64,000 nt of DNA, from positions 36,222 to 100,221 of the forward strand of contig DBYI01000016.1 of the NCBI GenBank assembly GCA_002310115.1, read 5' to 3'. Source of the DNA: Ruminococcus flavefaciens. Its GTDB lineage: Bacteria > Bacillota > Clostridia > Oscillospirales > Ruminococcaceae. A program made the translations under genes and the position numbers. This document shows positions 49,899-58,864 of this stretch, piece by piece. Each line of letters begins with the position of its first letter. The first letter of the stretch is position 1. A model generated the notes under the pieces. It ran no database searches and was not told the DNA's origin. It saw nothing but the letters and a program-made list of their open reading frames with translations.

Positions 49899-49925
49899 TA
49901 AAGTCACCGTAAAGTCATATTGACA
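49899..49925 (+). promoter_or_regulatory. direct-repeat operator overlapping the ABC promoter -35
   Basis: TAAAGTCACCG and TAAAGTCATAT, two 8-base repeats with an 11-bp period (49899-49917), directly followed by TTGACA (49920-49925) and a poor -10. This is the usual form of an OmpR-family binding site at an activated promoter. Confidence 0.65.
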
Positions 49926-49967
49926 AAGTAAAATAAGGATAGAAACTCAAAAAAAGGAGTAAGAATC

Positions 49968-50651
49968 ATGGAAATATTAAAAGTTGAGAATTTATGCAAG
50001 ACATATGGTAGCGGTGAAAATGAAGTTCACGCTCTTGACAATGTGAGCTTTTCGGTAACAAAGGGAGAATTTGTAGCTATTATCGGTCCTTCGGGTTCGG
50101 GAAAATCAACATTATTGCATATCATTGGTGGCGTTGACAAGCCAACATCAGGCAAGGTATTCATGGACGGTAGCGACGTTTATGCTCAGGATGATGAGCA
50201 GCTTGCTATTTTTCGCCGTAGACAGGTTGGGTTGATATATCAGTTTTATAATCTTATTCCAGTTCTCAATGTTACGGAAAATATCACGCTCCCATTACTT
50301 ATGGATGGTCAGGAAGTGAATAACGACAGACTAAATGAGCTCATTGATACTTTAAAGCTCAAAGGGCGTGAAGGGCATCTTCCGAATCAGCTTTCGGGTG
50401 GTCAACAGCAGAGAGTCTCTATCGGAAGAGCTCTTATGAATGCTCCTGCAATTGTACTCGCGGACGAACCTACGGGAAACCTAGACAGTAAAAACAGTCA
50501 GGAGATAGTAGAGCTTCTCAAGCTCTCAAATCAAAAGTACAATCAAACTCTTATTATAATAACACATGACGAAAATATAGCCTTGCAGGCTGACAGGATT
50601 CTTGCTATCGAGGACGGAAGGATAGTTCGTGACGAGGTGATACGCAAATGA
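49968..50651 (+). CDS. MacB/LolD-type ABC ATPase
   Basis: 227 residues with Walker A GPSGSGKST, signature LSGGQQQRVSIGRAL, Walker B VLADEPTGNLD and H-loop ITHDENIA. This subgroup pairs with FtsX-like permeases and moves or extracts molecules from the membrane outer face rather than importing. The permease start overlaps its end by four bases. Confidence 0.95.
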   Translation: MEILKVENLCKTYGSGENEVHALDNVSFSVTKGEFVAIIGPSGSGKSTLLHIIGGVDKPTSGKVFMDGSDVYAQDDEQLAIFRRRQVGLIYQFYNLIPVLNVTENITLPLLMDGQEVNNDRLNELIDTLKLKGREGHLPNQLSGGQQQRVSIGRALMNAPAIVLADEPTGNLDSKNSQEIVELLKLSNQKYNQTLIIITHDENIALQADRILAIEDGRIVRDEVIRK

Positions 50652-53410
50652 ATATATTCGATAAGGTCACCGTAAAATCGCTTAAAAAAAACAAGATACG
50701 AACTCTTGTTACGATCATTGGTATAATGCTTTCAACAGCGCTTATCTGTGCTGTGACTACATCTTTTGCTTCGGTAAGACAGTATGCTATCAATTCTATG
50801 GAGTATTCCGAGGGAAAGTGGCAAAGTTGTGAAAAAGATGCGGATTACTCAATTTTTAAAAAGCTGAAAGATTCTGATAAAATAAGGGATATGGGAATCC
50901 TTTCATATATCGGCTATGCTGATATATGCAGCTCCAACTCATACAAGCCATATCTCTATATTTCGGGATTTGAAGAGGCAGAGGAGGGGATGTTACCTGT
51001 TCATCTTATTTCAGGAAGGATGCCTAAGGACAAGACAGAAATTATCATTCCTGATCATCTCTCACAGAACGGTGATGTGGATTTAAAAGAGGGGGACACT
51101 ATTACTCTTGATATAGGAGACAGAAAACTCGATCCTGTTAAGCTTATTAAATATGAAATGTCAAATGCTAGTGAAGTGGCAGACAACATAACAAGTATAA
51201 AAGGGCAGAAACTTATACAGGATAATCCTTTCAGAGCGATTGATGGTGAAGATGGTGAAGTTCTTTCTGCTGAATATCTTGAAATAAGGGATAAACGCGA
51301 GTACGTAATAGTCGGAATATATAAGCGTTCAACAAATATTGAGGATTATTCTGCTCCCGGATATACAGCCTTTACAGTACCTGATGAATATAGCAATAAC
51401 ACAGAGTTTGAACTGTATTATCGCATGAATAATCCGAGGGAGCTTTATGAATTTAAAAAAGAAAACGCTCTTGAAGGCATGAATCATACTACACTTCTTT
51501 TATTCCAAGGGGTTTCAAGGTATGAATCATTCTATGGTGTTATACTAACACTTTTCTGTATAGTGATTGGACTCATTATGTTCGGTTCTATAATGCTTAT
51601 ATACAATGCATTTGCAATATCAGTTTCGGAGAGAACTAAGCAGTTTGGACTTCTTTCCTCAATCGGAGCAACTAAGAAGCAGATCAGGAAAATGGTCAGA
51701 TTTGAAGCCACAGCTCTCAGTATTATAGGTATACCGCTTGGAATTCTTCTCGGTATTGTAGGAATGTGGATAACTTTTCTTGCAATTGGTAGCAAATTTT
51801 CAGTATTTGTAGGAGATTCCTATCCTGAAGGATTGCGTATTTGTATTTCACCTGTGGCTCTTATTGCAGCTGCTGTGATAGCATTCGTAACTATCAGGAT
51901 TTCTGCGTGGGTACCATCAAAAAGAGCAACAAAGGTATCAGCAGTTGAGGCTATCCGTCAGAATATCGACATAAAACAGACAAAACATGTTAGAAGTCCT
52001 AAATTAATATATAAACTCTTTGGCCTTTCAGGGCTTCTCGCACATAAGTATTTCAAGCGCAATAAAAAGAAATACAGAGCAACTATATTAAGCCTTTTTA
52101 TGAGCATAGTGCTTTTTGTTTCAGCATCTGCGTTTACTAACTACATTTCGAATGCTTCATCTGACGCATTCAACAGCGCAAACTTTGATTATTCATTATA
52201 CTTGACAACAAATCAAATAGTTAACCGTGGTATAAATCATGATGATATGCTTAAAACTATCAGAAATATTGATCATATCTCAGATGTGTCATACCTTTTC
52301 CGAGCTATACAGGATGTTTATATCTCAGAAGATGATATTGAATCGAAAGCACTCAAAGTGATTATCAATAATTATCCAGTTGAACAAAGTGAAGATAGTG
52401 TAAACGAGCGAGAGGGATATAAGACGTTATATATGCCGATTTTATTCATTGATGACGGAACATATGTCGATATGCTTCATCAGTACGGACTATCTGAAGA
52501 AGAGTTTTATAATTCTGAAGCGCCTCTTGGTGTTGCGTTTGATAACAATATAGAGTTGAACAGAGAAACTGGAAGAATGGTGCGTCTCAATATTTTTAAC
52601 AAGGATAATGTTTCAGTAATAACTGATGTCTATGACGAGCAGAAAGGTTACCCTTATATAAGGGTTGAAGGCGATGTTGTTGAGTATTCCAATGATACTG
52701 ATGAAAAATATATTCCTGTTGAAGAATGTGTTCATGATACAGTATTAAATATCGGAAAGGTGTTGTATGATACCCCATATTTCATAGGAGAATATAGTAA
52801 TTCAATTGTATATCCTTACAGCTTCAGAGAAAAAATGAGGATTGGCAATTTTGAAAAGGATTACGGCCTATTGTATTTTATACGATCAGATGATATACAT
52901 AAGGGCTTTGAAGAGCTACAAAAAGCGATGAAAGAAATGAAAATGGATGATTTATATATACACAATTACGCAAAGAATGCTGAGGATGAACGCAATGCAG
53001 CACTTATCGTAAAGGTGTTCGCATATGGGTTTATTGTGCTTATCTCACTGATTGCAGCTGCAAATGTATTCAACACTATTACGACAAATATCAACCTTCG
53101 CAGACGAGAATTTGCAATGCTAAAATCTGTTGGAATGACCCAAAAGGGAATGAGAAAAATGTTGAATTATGAATGCATTCTCTACGGTTCAAAGGCGCTT
53201 ATATACGGAATACCTGCATCTGCAGTAATAACGTATCTCATATATGGTGCTATTAACAAAGCTATAGACACTCCGTTCACAATGCCATGGAAAGCTGTAG
53301 GAGTCGCCGTTCTTAGCGTATTTCTTGTAGTTTTTGTTACAATGATGTATTCTATGGGCAAAATTAAGAAAGATAATACTATTGATGCGTTAAAAAATGA
53401 GAATCTATGA
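50648..53410 (+). CDS. FtsX-family ABC permease
   Basis: 920 residues with two halves, each an extracytoplasmic domain plus FtsX core. Membrane helices: one at the N-terminus (TIIGIMLSTALICAVTTSFA), three near residues 295-430, one near 475, and three at the C-terminus, with FtsX-like SERTKQFGLLSSIGATKKQI and INLRRREFAMLKSVGMTQKGM. Typical partner of BceS-like or MacB-like systems; with the kinase above it forms an envelope-stress or peptide-resistance module. Substrate unknown. Confidence 0.93.
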   Translation: MNIFDKVTVKSLKKNKIRTLVTIIGIMLSTALICAVTTSFASVRQYAINSMEYSEGKWQSCEKDADYSIFKKLKDSDKIRDMGILSYIGYADICSSNSYKPYLYISGFEEAEEGMLPVHLISGRMPKDKTEIIIPDHLSQNGDVDLKEGDTITLDIGDRKLDPVKLIKYEMSNASEVADNITSIKGQKLIQDNPFRAIDGEDGEVLSAEYLEIRDKREYVIVGIYKRSTNIEDYSAPGYTAFTVPDEYSNNTEFELYYRMNNPRELYEFKKENALEGMNHTTLLLFQGVSRYESFYGVILTLFCIVIGLIMFGSIMLIYNAFAISVSERTKQFGLLSSIGATKKQIRKMVRFEATALSIIGIPLGILLGIVGMWITFLAIGSKFSVFVGDSYPEGLRICISPVALIAAAVIAFVTIRISAWVPSKRATKVSAVEAIRQNIDIKQTKHVRSPKLIYKLFGLSGLLAHKYFKRNKKKYRATILSLFMSIVLFVSASAFTNYISNASSDAFNSANFDYSLYLTTNQIVNRGINHDDMLKTIRNIDHISDVSYLFRAIQDVYISEDDIESKALKVIINNYPVEQSEDSVNEREGYKTLYMPILFIDDGTYVDMLHQYGLSEEEFYNSEAPLGVAFDNNIELNRETGRMVRLNIFNKDNVSVITDVYDEQKGYPYIRVEGDVVEYSNDTDEKYIPVEECVHDTVLNIGKVLYDTPYFIGEYSNSIVYPYSFREKMRIGNFEKDYGLLYFIRSDDIHKGFEELQKAMKEMKMDDLYIHNYAKNAEDERNAALIVKVFAYGFIVLISLIAAANVFNTITTNINLRRREFAMLKSVGMTQKGMRKMLNYECILYGSKALIYGIPASAVITYLIYGAINKAIDTPFTMPWKAVGVAVLSVFLVVFVTMMYSMGKIKKDNTIDALKNENL

Positions 53411-53506
53411 TTTAAGCAGTTATAATAGAAATATGGTTGATAATTAAAGAAAGTATCAGATTAATCAGAGAAGAGAATTATAGGGCGAAAAGGGATATAA
53501 CATAGA

Positions 53507-53534
53507 AATAGCGGAAGCAAGTGCTTCCGCTATT
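53507..53534. terminator. bidirectional terminator
   Basis: AATAGCGGAAGCA and TGCTTCCGCTATT, a perfect 13-bp stem with a two-base spacer, between the permease and the converging response regulator. Confidence 0.85.
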
Positions 53535-53536
53535 CG

Positions 53537-54163
53537 TTATAATATGTTGTTTTTTATAGCAAAAACCGCAAGTTGTGTACGATCTTTCAGTCCCAGTTTT
53601 TCCAACAGCTTTGAAATGCCGTTTCTCACAGTGCCTTCAGCAAGGTATAGTTTTGAAGCAATTTCCTTGTTATCAGCTCCTTCACAAATGAGTCGGAGCA
53701 AGTCTATCTCACGGTCTGTAAGGTCGTAGTTCTTTGCATCCTGTTGCATATAAACGTCTTTTTTTATGGATTTAAAGATATTATCACAGAAAACGTTAAT
53801 TCCTCCTGCAACAGCCTTGATAGAGCTAATGATCTTATCATTGTCCATTTCCTTAAGTATGTAGCCATCTGCACCGCTTGCAATTGCTTTGTCAACCGTT
53901 TCCTTATCATCAAATGTAGTCAATACAAGGACTTTGACGTCGGGGAGAGTATCCTTAATCTTTCTAGTTCCATATCCGCCGTCGTAATCGGGCATTCTCA
54001 TATCCATGAGCACAACATCCGGTTTGAGTCTTATACTCATTTCATAAGCTTCTTTACCGTCAGAAGCTTGTCCTACGACCTTGATATCACTGTCACTTTC
54101 AAGCACAGTACAGAGACCTGCACGCAGTATCTGAACATCGTCTGCCAATAAAACTTTTATCAT
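53537..54163 (-). CDS. NarL/LuxR-family response regulator
   Basis: 208 residues. Receiver with Asp in VVLMDMRMPDYDGG and a C-terminal LuxR-type helix-turn-helix (LTDREIDLLRLICEGADNKEIASKLYLAEGTVRNGISKLLEKL in outline). Four-base overlap with the kinase upstream. Its targets may include the tandem palindromes at 58367-58400. Confidence 0.95.
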   Translation of the reverse strand: MIKVLLADDVQILRAGLCTVLESDSDIKVVGQASDGKEAYEMSIRLKPDVVLMDMRMPDYDGGYGTRKIKDTLPDVKVLVLTTFDDKETVDKAIASGADGYILKEMDNDKIISSIKAVAGGINVFCDNIFKSIKKDVYMQQDAKNYDLTDREIDLLRLICEGADNKEIASKLYLAEGTVRNGISKLLEKLGLKDRTQLAVFAIKNNIL

Positions 54164-55773
54164 ATCTGCACCTCTTTTACGGGTATTTTTACCATAGTGT
54201 TGAATCCTTCACCCTCTATAGAGTTGAATCTTACAGTTCCTCCGAGGGCTTCCGTTCTTTCTCGTATACCTCTGAGACCGTTATGTTCGGAGATATGACC
54301 GCAGCCTTTGCCGTTGTCAAGGATATAGAGCTCAACGCGGTCTTTCAGAAATTTTAGTATGATATCTATTCTGGATGCTTCGGAATACCTTAATGTATTA
54401 GTGACAGTCTCACGGCAGTTATCATACATTTCTTTTATACAGAATTTATAACGATTGTCCTCTTCACCTTGTATGCATAGCTCAATATCAACTCCTCTTA
54501 CAGCTGTTGTAACAGTTTGTATAGCCTTTGTGATGGAAGTCATAAATTCGTCGTCACGTAGATTGTTTATAGTACAGCGAAGTTGAGTAACTCCACTTCT
54601 TGAAAGTCCGTCTATTTCGGAAATGTTTTCTATCATTTTGTCAAAGGAGGGCTTTTCCTGTTTAATTTCGTGCTTTACGAGTTTAGCAAGTGAACTTATC
54701 ATTGTAAAGGTATGACCTGCCGAATCATGCATTTCCTGAGCTATTCTGTTCCGTTCTTGTTCAAGACTTAGCTTTTTTTCCGCGGAAGCAAGCTCGTGGT
54801 ATTCTGTGACATTACTTATTGTAACAACTCTTGCGACTTTGTTTCCAGATTTGTTCTCACAATAGGATTGTTTTAAATTGTAAAATTCTTTTCCGTAGAC
54901 AAGCTCTATAGATTCGAAATCGTTGTCAAAGGTAACATTCGATATTATTTCAATTTCCTTAAGAAATTCATTCAAAGTCAGTATGTTCCTAATGAAAGGA
55001 AGGGATTCTGCGAATTTGTTTTTATATGAAACAGTGCCATTTATATCAAAAATAACAACTCCGCTGTTGATGTTTTGAATTGTATCACGAATAGCTATGC
55101 TATTAATGTTGAGCAGTCCATATTTACCGAGAGCAATGAGTATAAGCAGGCTCGAAAAAACAAAAAACAGAGGAGTCAGTGTTATGGTAGACTTGAAAAC
55201 TCCTGTAAGCGTGAGAGTATTTATTCCAAGAGGTATTGCTGCCGATAGAATAAGAAGAAAAGACTGTTTGCTAATTTGATCCTGTCTGCGTGTATGTTTA
55301 AGGCATATCATGGTTATTCCTGTGATAATGCATATGTAGTATATAGCCTGAAAAACATAGAAAAGAGGACCGTATGTTACCTTAGTTATGCTAAACTTGG
55401 CATAATACAAATGGTGACGCGGATTTGCGATAATAAGGGCTATTGATGTAAGCGAAACAAGTGGAAGTATATGCATGATATTTTTTAGCTTTTTGCTTGC
55501 ACTAACATATTCCGCTGAAAGCATTAGCCATAGCGGACCAAAAAAGCTTATTCCAATATTGCCTATAAGATAACTTCCCCACAATTGTTCTGTAGTTACT
55601 GACCAAAGAATTAGAAGCTCGGAAATGAGCCATAAAACAATGGACAGCTGACAACTTATGAATAGATGAGTAAGCCTGTTCTTATTTCCGCGTCTTAATA
55701 TCCATGTGACAGAACCAAGCATACCGCAAAGGCCAAGTATAAGAAATATGGCCGAAATAATATTTGCCGTCAT
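54160..55773 (-). CDS. sensor histidine kinase, 7TM plus PAS plus HisKA_3
   Basis: About 537 residues. Seven membrane helices in the first 220 residues, a PAS-like domain (NINSGVVIFDINGTVSYKNKFAE), then the HisKA_3 helix with QEMHDSAGHTF (phospho-His) and a HATPase domain ending LDNGKGCGHISEHNGLRGIRERTEALGG. This architecture pairs with NarL-type regulators. The ATG at 55773 follows GAGGTG; the upstream in-frame ATG at 55785 precedes the site. Confidence 0.93.
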   Translation of the reverse strand: MTANIISAIFLILGLCGMLGSVTWILRRGNKNRLTHLFISCQLSIVLWLISELLILWSVTTEQLWGSYLIGNIGISFFGPLWLMLSAEYVSASKKLKNIMHILPLVSLTSIALIIANPRHHLYYAKFSITKVTYGPLFYVFQAIYYICIITGITMICLKHTRRQDQISKQSFLLILSAAIPLGINTLTLTGVFKSTITLTPLFFVFSSLLILIALGKYGLLNINSIAIRDTIQNINSGVVIFDINGTVSYKNKFAESLPFIRNILTLNEFLKEIEIISNVTFDNDFESIELVYGKEFYNLKQSYCENKSGNKVARVVTISNVTEYHELASAEKKLSLEQERNRIAQEMHDSAGHTFTMISSLAKLVKHEIKQEKPSFDKMIENISEIDGLSRSGVTQLRCTINNLRDDEFMTSITKAIQTVTTAVRGVDIELCIQGEEDNRYKFCIKEMYDNCRETVTNTLRYSEASRIDIILKFLKDRVELYILDNGKGCGHISEHNGLRGIRERTEALGGTVRFNSIEGEGFNTMVKIPVKEVQI

Positions 55774-55904
55774 AATACACCTCACAGTATAAAAAGACTT
55801 TAAATAATATGAACATTATAGCATATAAATTGACAGATTGCAACATTAATATAAAAAATTAACGTGTTATTAATATACTTAACATTAGAATAGTGAAAAA
55901 GTTT

Positions 55905-55931
55905 AGCGCCCCGTCATTTTTGCGGAGCGCT
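55905..55931 (-). terminator. terminator of the hydrophobic protein gene
   Basis: AGCGC and GCGCT-type arms with CCG/CGG (on minus AGCGCTCCG...CGGGGCGCT), followed by AAACTTTTT. Confidence 0.7.
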
Positions 55932-55937
55932 ATGGTT

Positions 55938-58283
55938 TTACCATGTCCAGCCACTGAATTTCTTTATTACAGAGGATTTTATGGTTTCGTTATTTTTTTT
56001 GCAGTATTCGTTTCCGGCTGCGATGCAAATTAGAATTATTCCTGCGATAAAGAGATATATCCACCAGTTAAGGGCCATGAGGTATTCTCTTGTTGCATAG
56101 ATTGTAATTGCGAAAAGTGAGATAGAAGATGCAGCAAACCAAGTCTTTGACCTTGAGATGATTGATATTATGAGTATTACGAGCATTACTGACATTGAGA
56201 AGATGGTATTTGCTGCTAAGTCGAAGTAAAGAGTGTCAAAAAGCAGTGCTGTTATTGATATTACAAATATGCTTTCAGATGAAATCTTTGAAGCAATTTT
56301 GAACTCTCTCCAAATGTAGCGGCAAGTGATTCCTAGAAAAGTTATAATTGCTATGTTTATTTTGCTTGAAACAGCTTTGGAATCTGGAATGAGGTAAGGT
56401 CTTGTCATGAGAGCTGCAGTAGCGAGAACAGATGAAATTGTAAGAAGGATAGCTGACATAGGCTTCGAAGTGTTCTTTTTGATAAACGAAGCTGCATATA
56501 AAGCAGTAGCAATAAGTGTAAAGAAGGCATTCATTCTTTCAGGTCGGCACATACAACCGATTGCGAGCCATACAGTCAGAATCATGGGATCTAAGATGAG
56601 CTTTTCGTTTTTCTTTATAAAAATACCTTCGTGGTAAACAAACCTAGAAATTGCCATATAAGCTATAGCAAGTGCCGTAAGACCAAGCACTAGTTGTAGG
56701 CTGTTATGGCCAGAGTAATGATTGAGCGCTGTGTAAACGGATAATATAACTGCTATTGAAGAAATAAGTGCTGTTATATTGAATTTCACTTTATTTGAAA
56801 GCACAAAATGGATAATGCATAGGAAAATAGCAATTACATATAAAGAATTGTCAATAGCCATTGCATAAAGGAATAATCCTGTTGTAACAAGATTTGCATA
56901 TAATATAGCGTCACTTTTACGAGGATGCTTTGTGTGAATATTAAAGGCAAACTTTGGTAAGAAAATGAAAAGTGTTGTAACAGCAAGGATTAAACATATA
57001 AAGATTGAAGCGATTATGGAGTCTGAGTGTTTTAAGCCTGAAGGCATTATTGACATTGCTGAGAGAGCGATACAGCATGGTAGTATCGGAGCTATGATTC
57101 CAGAGATTCTCTGTATGATTTTATTATTGTGAAATGAATATGTTGTAATAATTGCTGATACTATAATGCTTAGTATTATCTCTGAGATAAAATGTCCTCT
57201 TTCAAATGAGGATACTGCAATAAATGCTGTAATAATCATATTTGTGAGAGTTATTATTTCAGTTGCAATATTATTCAAAGGCTTTACAAAACGATGAGTG
57301 AGGTAGATGATTATTGAAAGGATACCATAAACCACAACGCCGTATCTATCGTTTACAGATTCAAGTACGCTCATTGTGATCATATATGCAAGTAAAATGA
57401 CAGAAAATGACTCGCTTGCTATTAGAGCTAAGTTTTTAAATGTGATTCCATAAATAATGAGCTGTGAAATTATGAGTGAAACTATAACGAAACTTGTAGT
57501 TGTTGGGGTACGAAGACTTGAAAAAACATAGAGGATAGAAACTGAACTGAAAAAAAATACTGAAATAGATCCTATTATTCTGAAAGGAAGTTCAATTTTT
57601 CGGCCTTTTAAATATGGTGTTTTATAAAGTAGAGCAAGTATTATAGTTGAAATTATAATAAAAGCCATTCCTTTACTTTCAAAAGTGGAGCAAAATTGAA
57701 AAACTATGCAGAATAATGAATATGCAGCAGTGGAGAGAGCTGCATAAAAAAGTCCGTTCTTTTTAAAAACAGCACATCCTACCAGTAGCAGTAAAGTCGT
57801 AATAATTGCAGCTAATGCAAGGAGCGCATAAAGTCCGTCGCCGCTGAAGGACAGCCATTCGCCCATGAGCTTGTAATATCCTGCAGTGAGGAGTGTAGTT
57901 GCTGTAAAACCTGTTCCGAGCATATAGAAAGAAATGGAAGTTCCCGAAAGTTTTAGAAATTTTCCGATAACAGTACTGAGAATGTATGAAACAGCAGCAG
58001 CGGCAGCTATTATTGCAACTCTTCCCAAATGAGTGGTATGTACCCAGCTTGCAACTCCGAAAGCAAGTCCTGAAAGAACGACAAATATAGTTCCTATAAG
58101 AAATAATACATTTGAAACCGTCATATCGTGCTTTTTTATTTGTTTTTTTTCAAAAGAAGGTAAATTGTTTATGTTTTGAGCATCTTTTTGCTTATCAGCT
58201 TGCTTTACAAGTCCAATTACAATAAAAGGAACTGCAAATGGAACAGCGATAAGAAAAGTAATCAACAGGGTTATGCGTAACAT
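55938..58283 (-). CDS. very large multi-pass membrane protein, unknown (DUF2157-like region)
   Basis: 781 residues with roughly 20 or more predicted membrane helices in an unbroken series and almost no soluble domain. After a short charged segment (about residues 28-50) a region LFLIGTIFVVLSGLAFGVASWVHTT resembles DUF2157-type proteins; the rest I do not recognise. No catalytic motif seen. Its gene precedes the 7TM kinase on the same strand but a terminator-like hairpin lies between. Tandem palindromes upstream suggest regulated expression. Confidence 0.7.
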   Translation of the reverse strand: MLRITLLITFLIAVPFAVPFIVIGLVKQADKQKDAQNINNLPSFEKKQIKKHDMTVSNVLFLIGTIFVVLSGLAFGVASWVHTTHLGRVAIIAAAAAVSYILSTVIGKFLKLSGTSISFYMLGTGFTATTLLTAGYYKLMGEWLSFSGDGLYALLALAAIITTLLLLVGCAVFKKNGLFYAALSTAAYSLFCIVFQFCSTFESKGMAFIIISTIILALLYKTPYLKGRKIELPFRIIGSISVFFFSSVSILYVFSSLRTPTTTSFVIVSLIISQLIIYGITFKNLALIASESFSVILLAYMITMSVLESVNDRYGVVVYGILSIIIYLTHRFVKPLNNIATEIITLTNMIITAFIAVSSFERGHFISEIILSIIVSAIITTYSFHNNKIIQRISGIIAPILPCCIALSAMSIMPSGLKHSDSIIASIFICLILAVTTLFIFLPKFAFNIHTKHPRKSDAILYANLVTTGLFLYAMAIDNSLYVIAIFLCIIHFVLSNKVKFNITALISSIAVILSVYTALNHYSGHNSLQLVLGLTALAIAYMAISRFVYHEGIFIKKNEKLILDPMILTVWLAIGCMCRPERMNAFFTLIATALYAASFIKKNTSKPMSAILLTISSVLATAALMTRPYLIPDSKAVSSKINIAIITFLGITCRYIWREFKIASKISSESIFVISITALLFDTLYFDLAANTIFSMSVMLVILIISIISRSKTWFAASSISLFAITIYATREYLMALNWWIYLFIAGIILICIAAGNEYCKKNNETIKSSVIKKFSGWTW

Positions 58284-58335
58284 TTATATCATCCTTTCTA
58301 ATTGATAAATATTGTTTTGTCTTAACTGTGATTAC

Positions 58336-58341
58336 ATCATA
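58336..58341 (-). promoter_or_regulatory. -10 element before the multi-pass protein
   Basis: TATGAT on minus with no good -35; a start near 58329 would leave a 45-base leader. A weak -35 fits an activated promoter. Confidence 0.4.
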
Positions 58342-58366
58342 ACACGTTGCAGTAAGATTTGATAGG

Positions 58367-58400
58367 TGATATTTGTCACTTTTAGAGTGACATCTGTCAC
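58367..58400. promoter_or_regulatory. tandem palindromic operators
   Basis: GTGATATTTGTCAC (58367-58380) and GTGACATCTGTCAC (58387-58400), 20 bases apart, each followed by CTTT-like bases. The second is a perfect 6-bp-arm palindrome, the first has one mismatch. Confidence 0.7.
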
Positions 58401-58687
58401 TTTATATCGAAGTTGGCTAGTAATTATTGGTAAATTAACGATATAGCTTGAAATTCAAGCAATAAGATACTATAATAGTAATTGGATGACATGATTATTC
58501 ATCTATTTTGGAATTTTATGTAATTTGAATACTATAGATTTATATTAAAACAATAATAGAGCTTAAAACACTAAATATATTATATATTTAACGTACAATA
58601 TTGATGTATAAACAGCTTAAATGAAATCCGTGTTTTGTTTATTCTGCTGATTTTTGTTTGCGATTTTTATGGATTCTTTTTTTTATA
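58401..58687. other. AT-rich intergenic stretch
   Basis: No gene or convincing structure seen between the operators and the capD-like promoter. Confidence 0.5.
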
Positions 58688-58716
58688 TTGATTTTTTAAG
58701 AAACAGTAAGTATAAT
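58688..58716 (+). promoter_or_regulatory. promoter of the CapD-like gene
   Basis: TTGATT (58688-58693), 17 bases, TATAAT (58711-58716); leaves a leader of about 140 bases. Confidence 0.75.
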
Positions 58717-58756
58717 GAAAGCATATAAACATAGAAGGGCGTAATATACGCACAAA

Positions 58757-58847
58757 AATATTTCGTATATTTTTACAAAAATTAGTCTTATTTTTAACTA
58801 TGATCTTTCCTTTTTACGAAATATTATTTATCACTTTTTTTTGTGAT
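58757..58847 (+). repeat. inverted repeats in the CapD-like leader
   Basis: AATATTTCGTA (58757-58767) and its exact complement TACGAAATATT (58815-58825), 47 bases apart, then a small ATCAC/GTGAT hairpin (58830-58847) ending just before GGAGGG. Confidence 0.55.
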
Positions 58848-58864
58848 TTTGGAGGGATTATACT

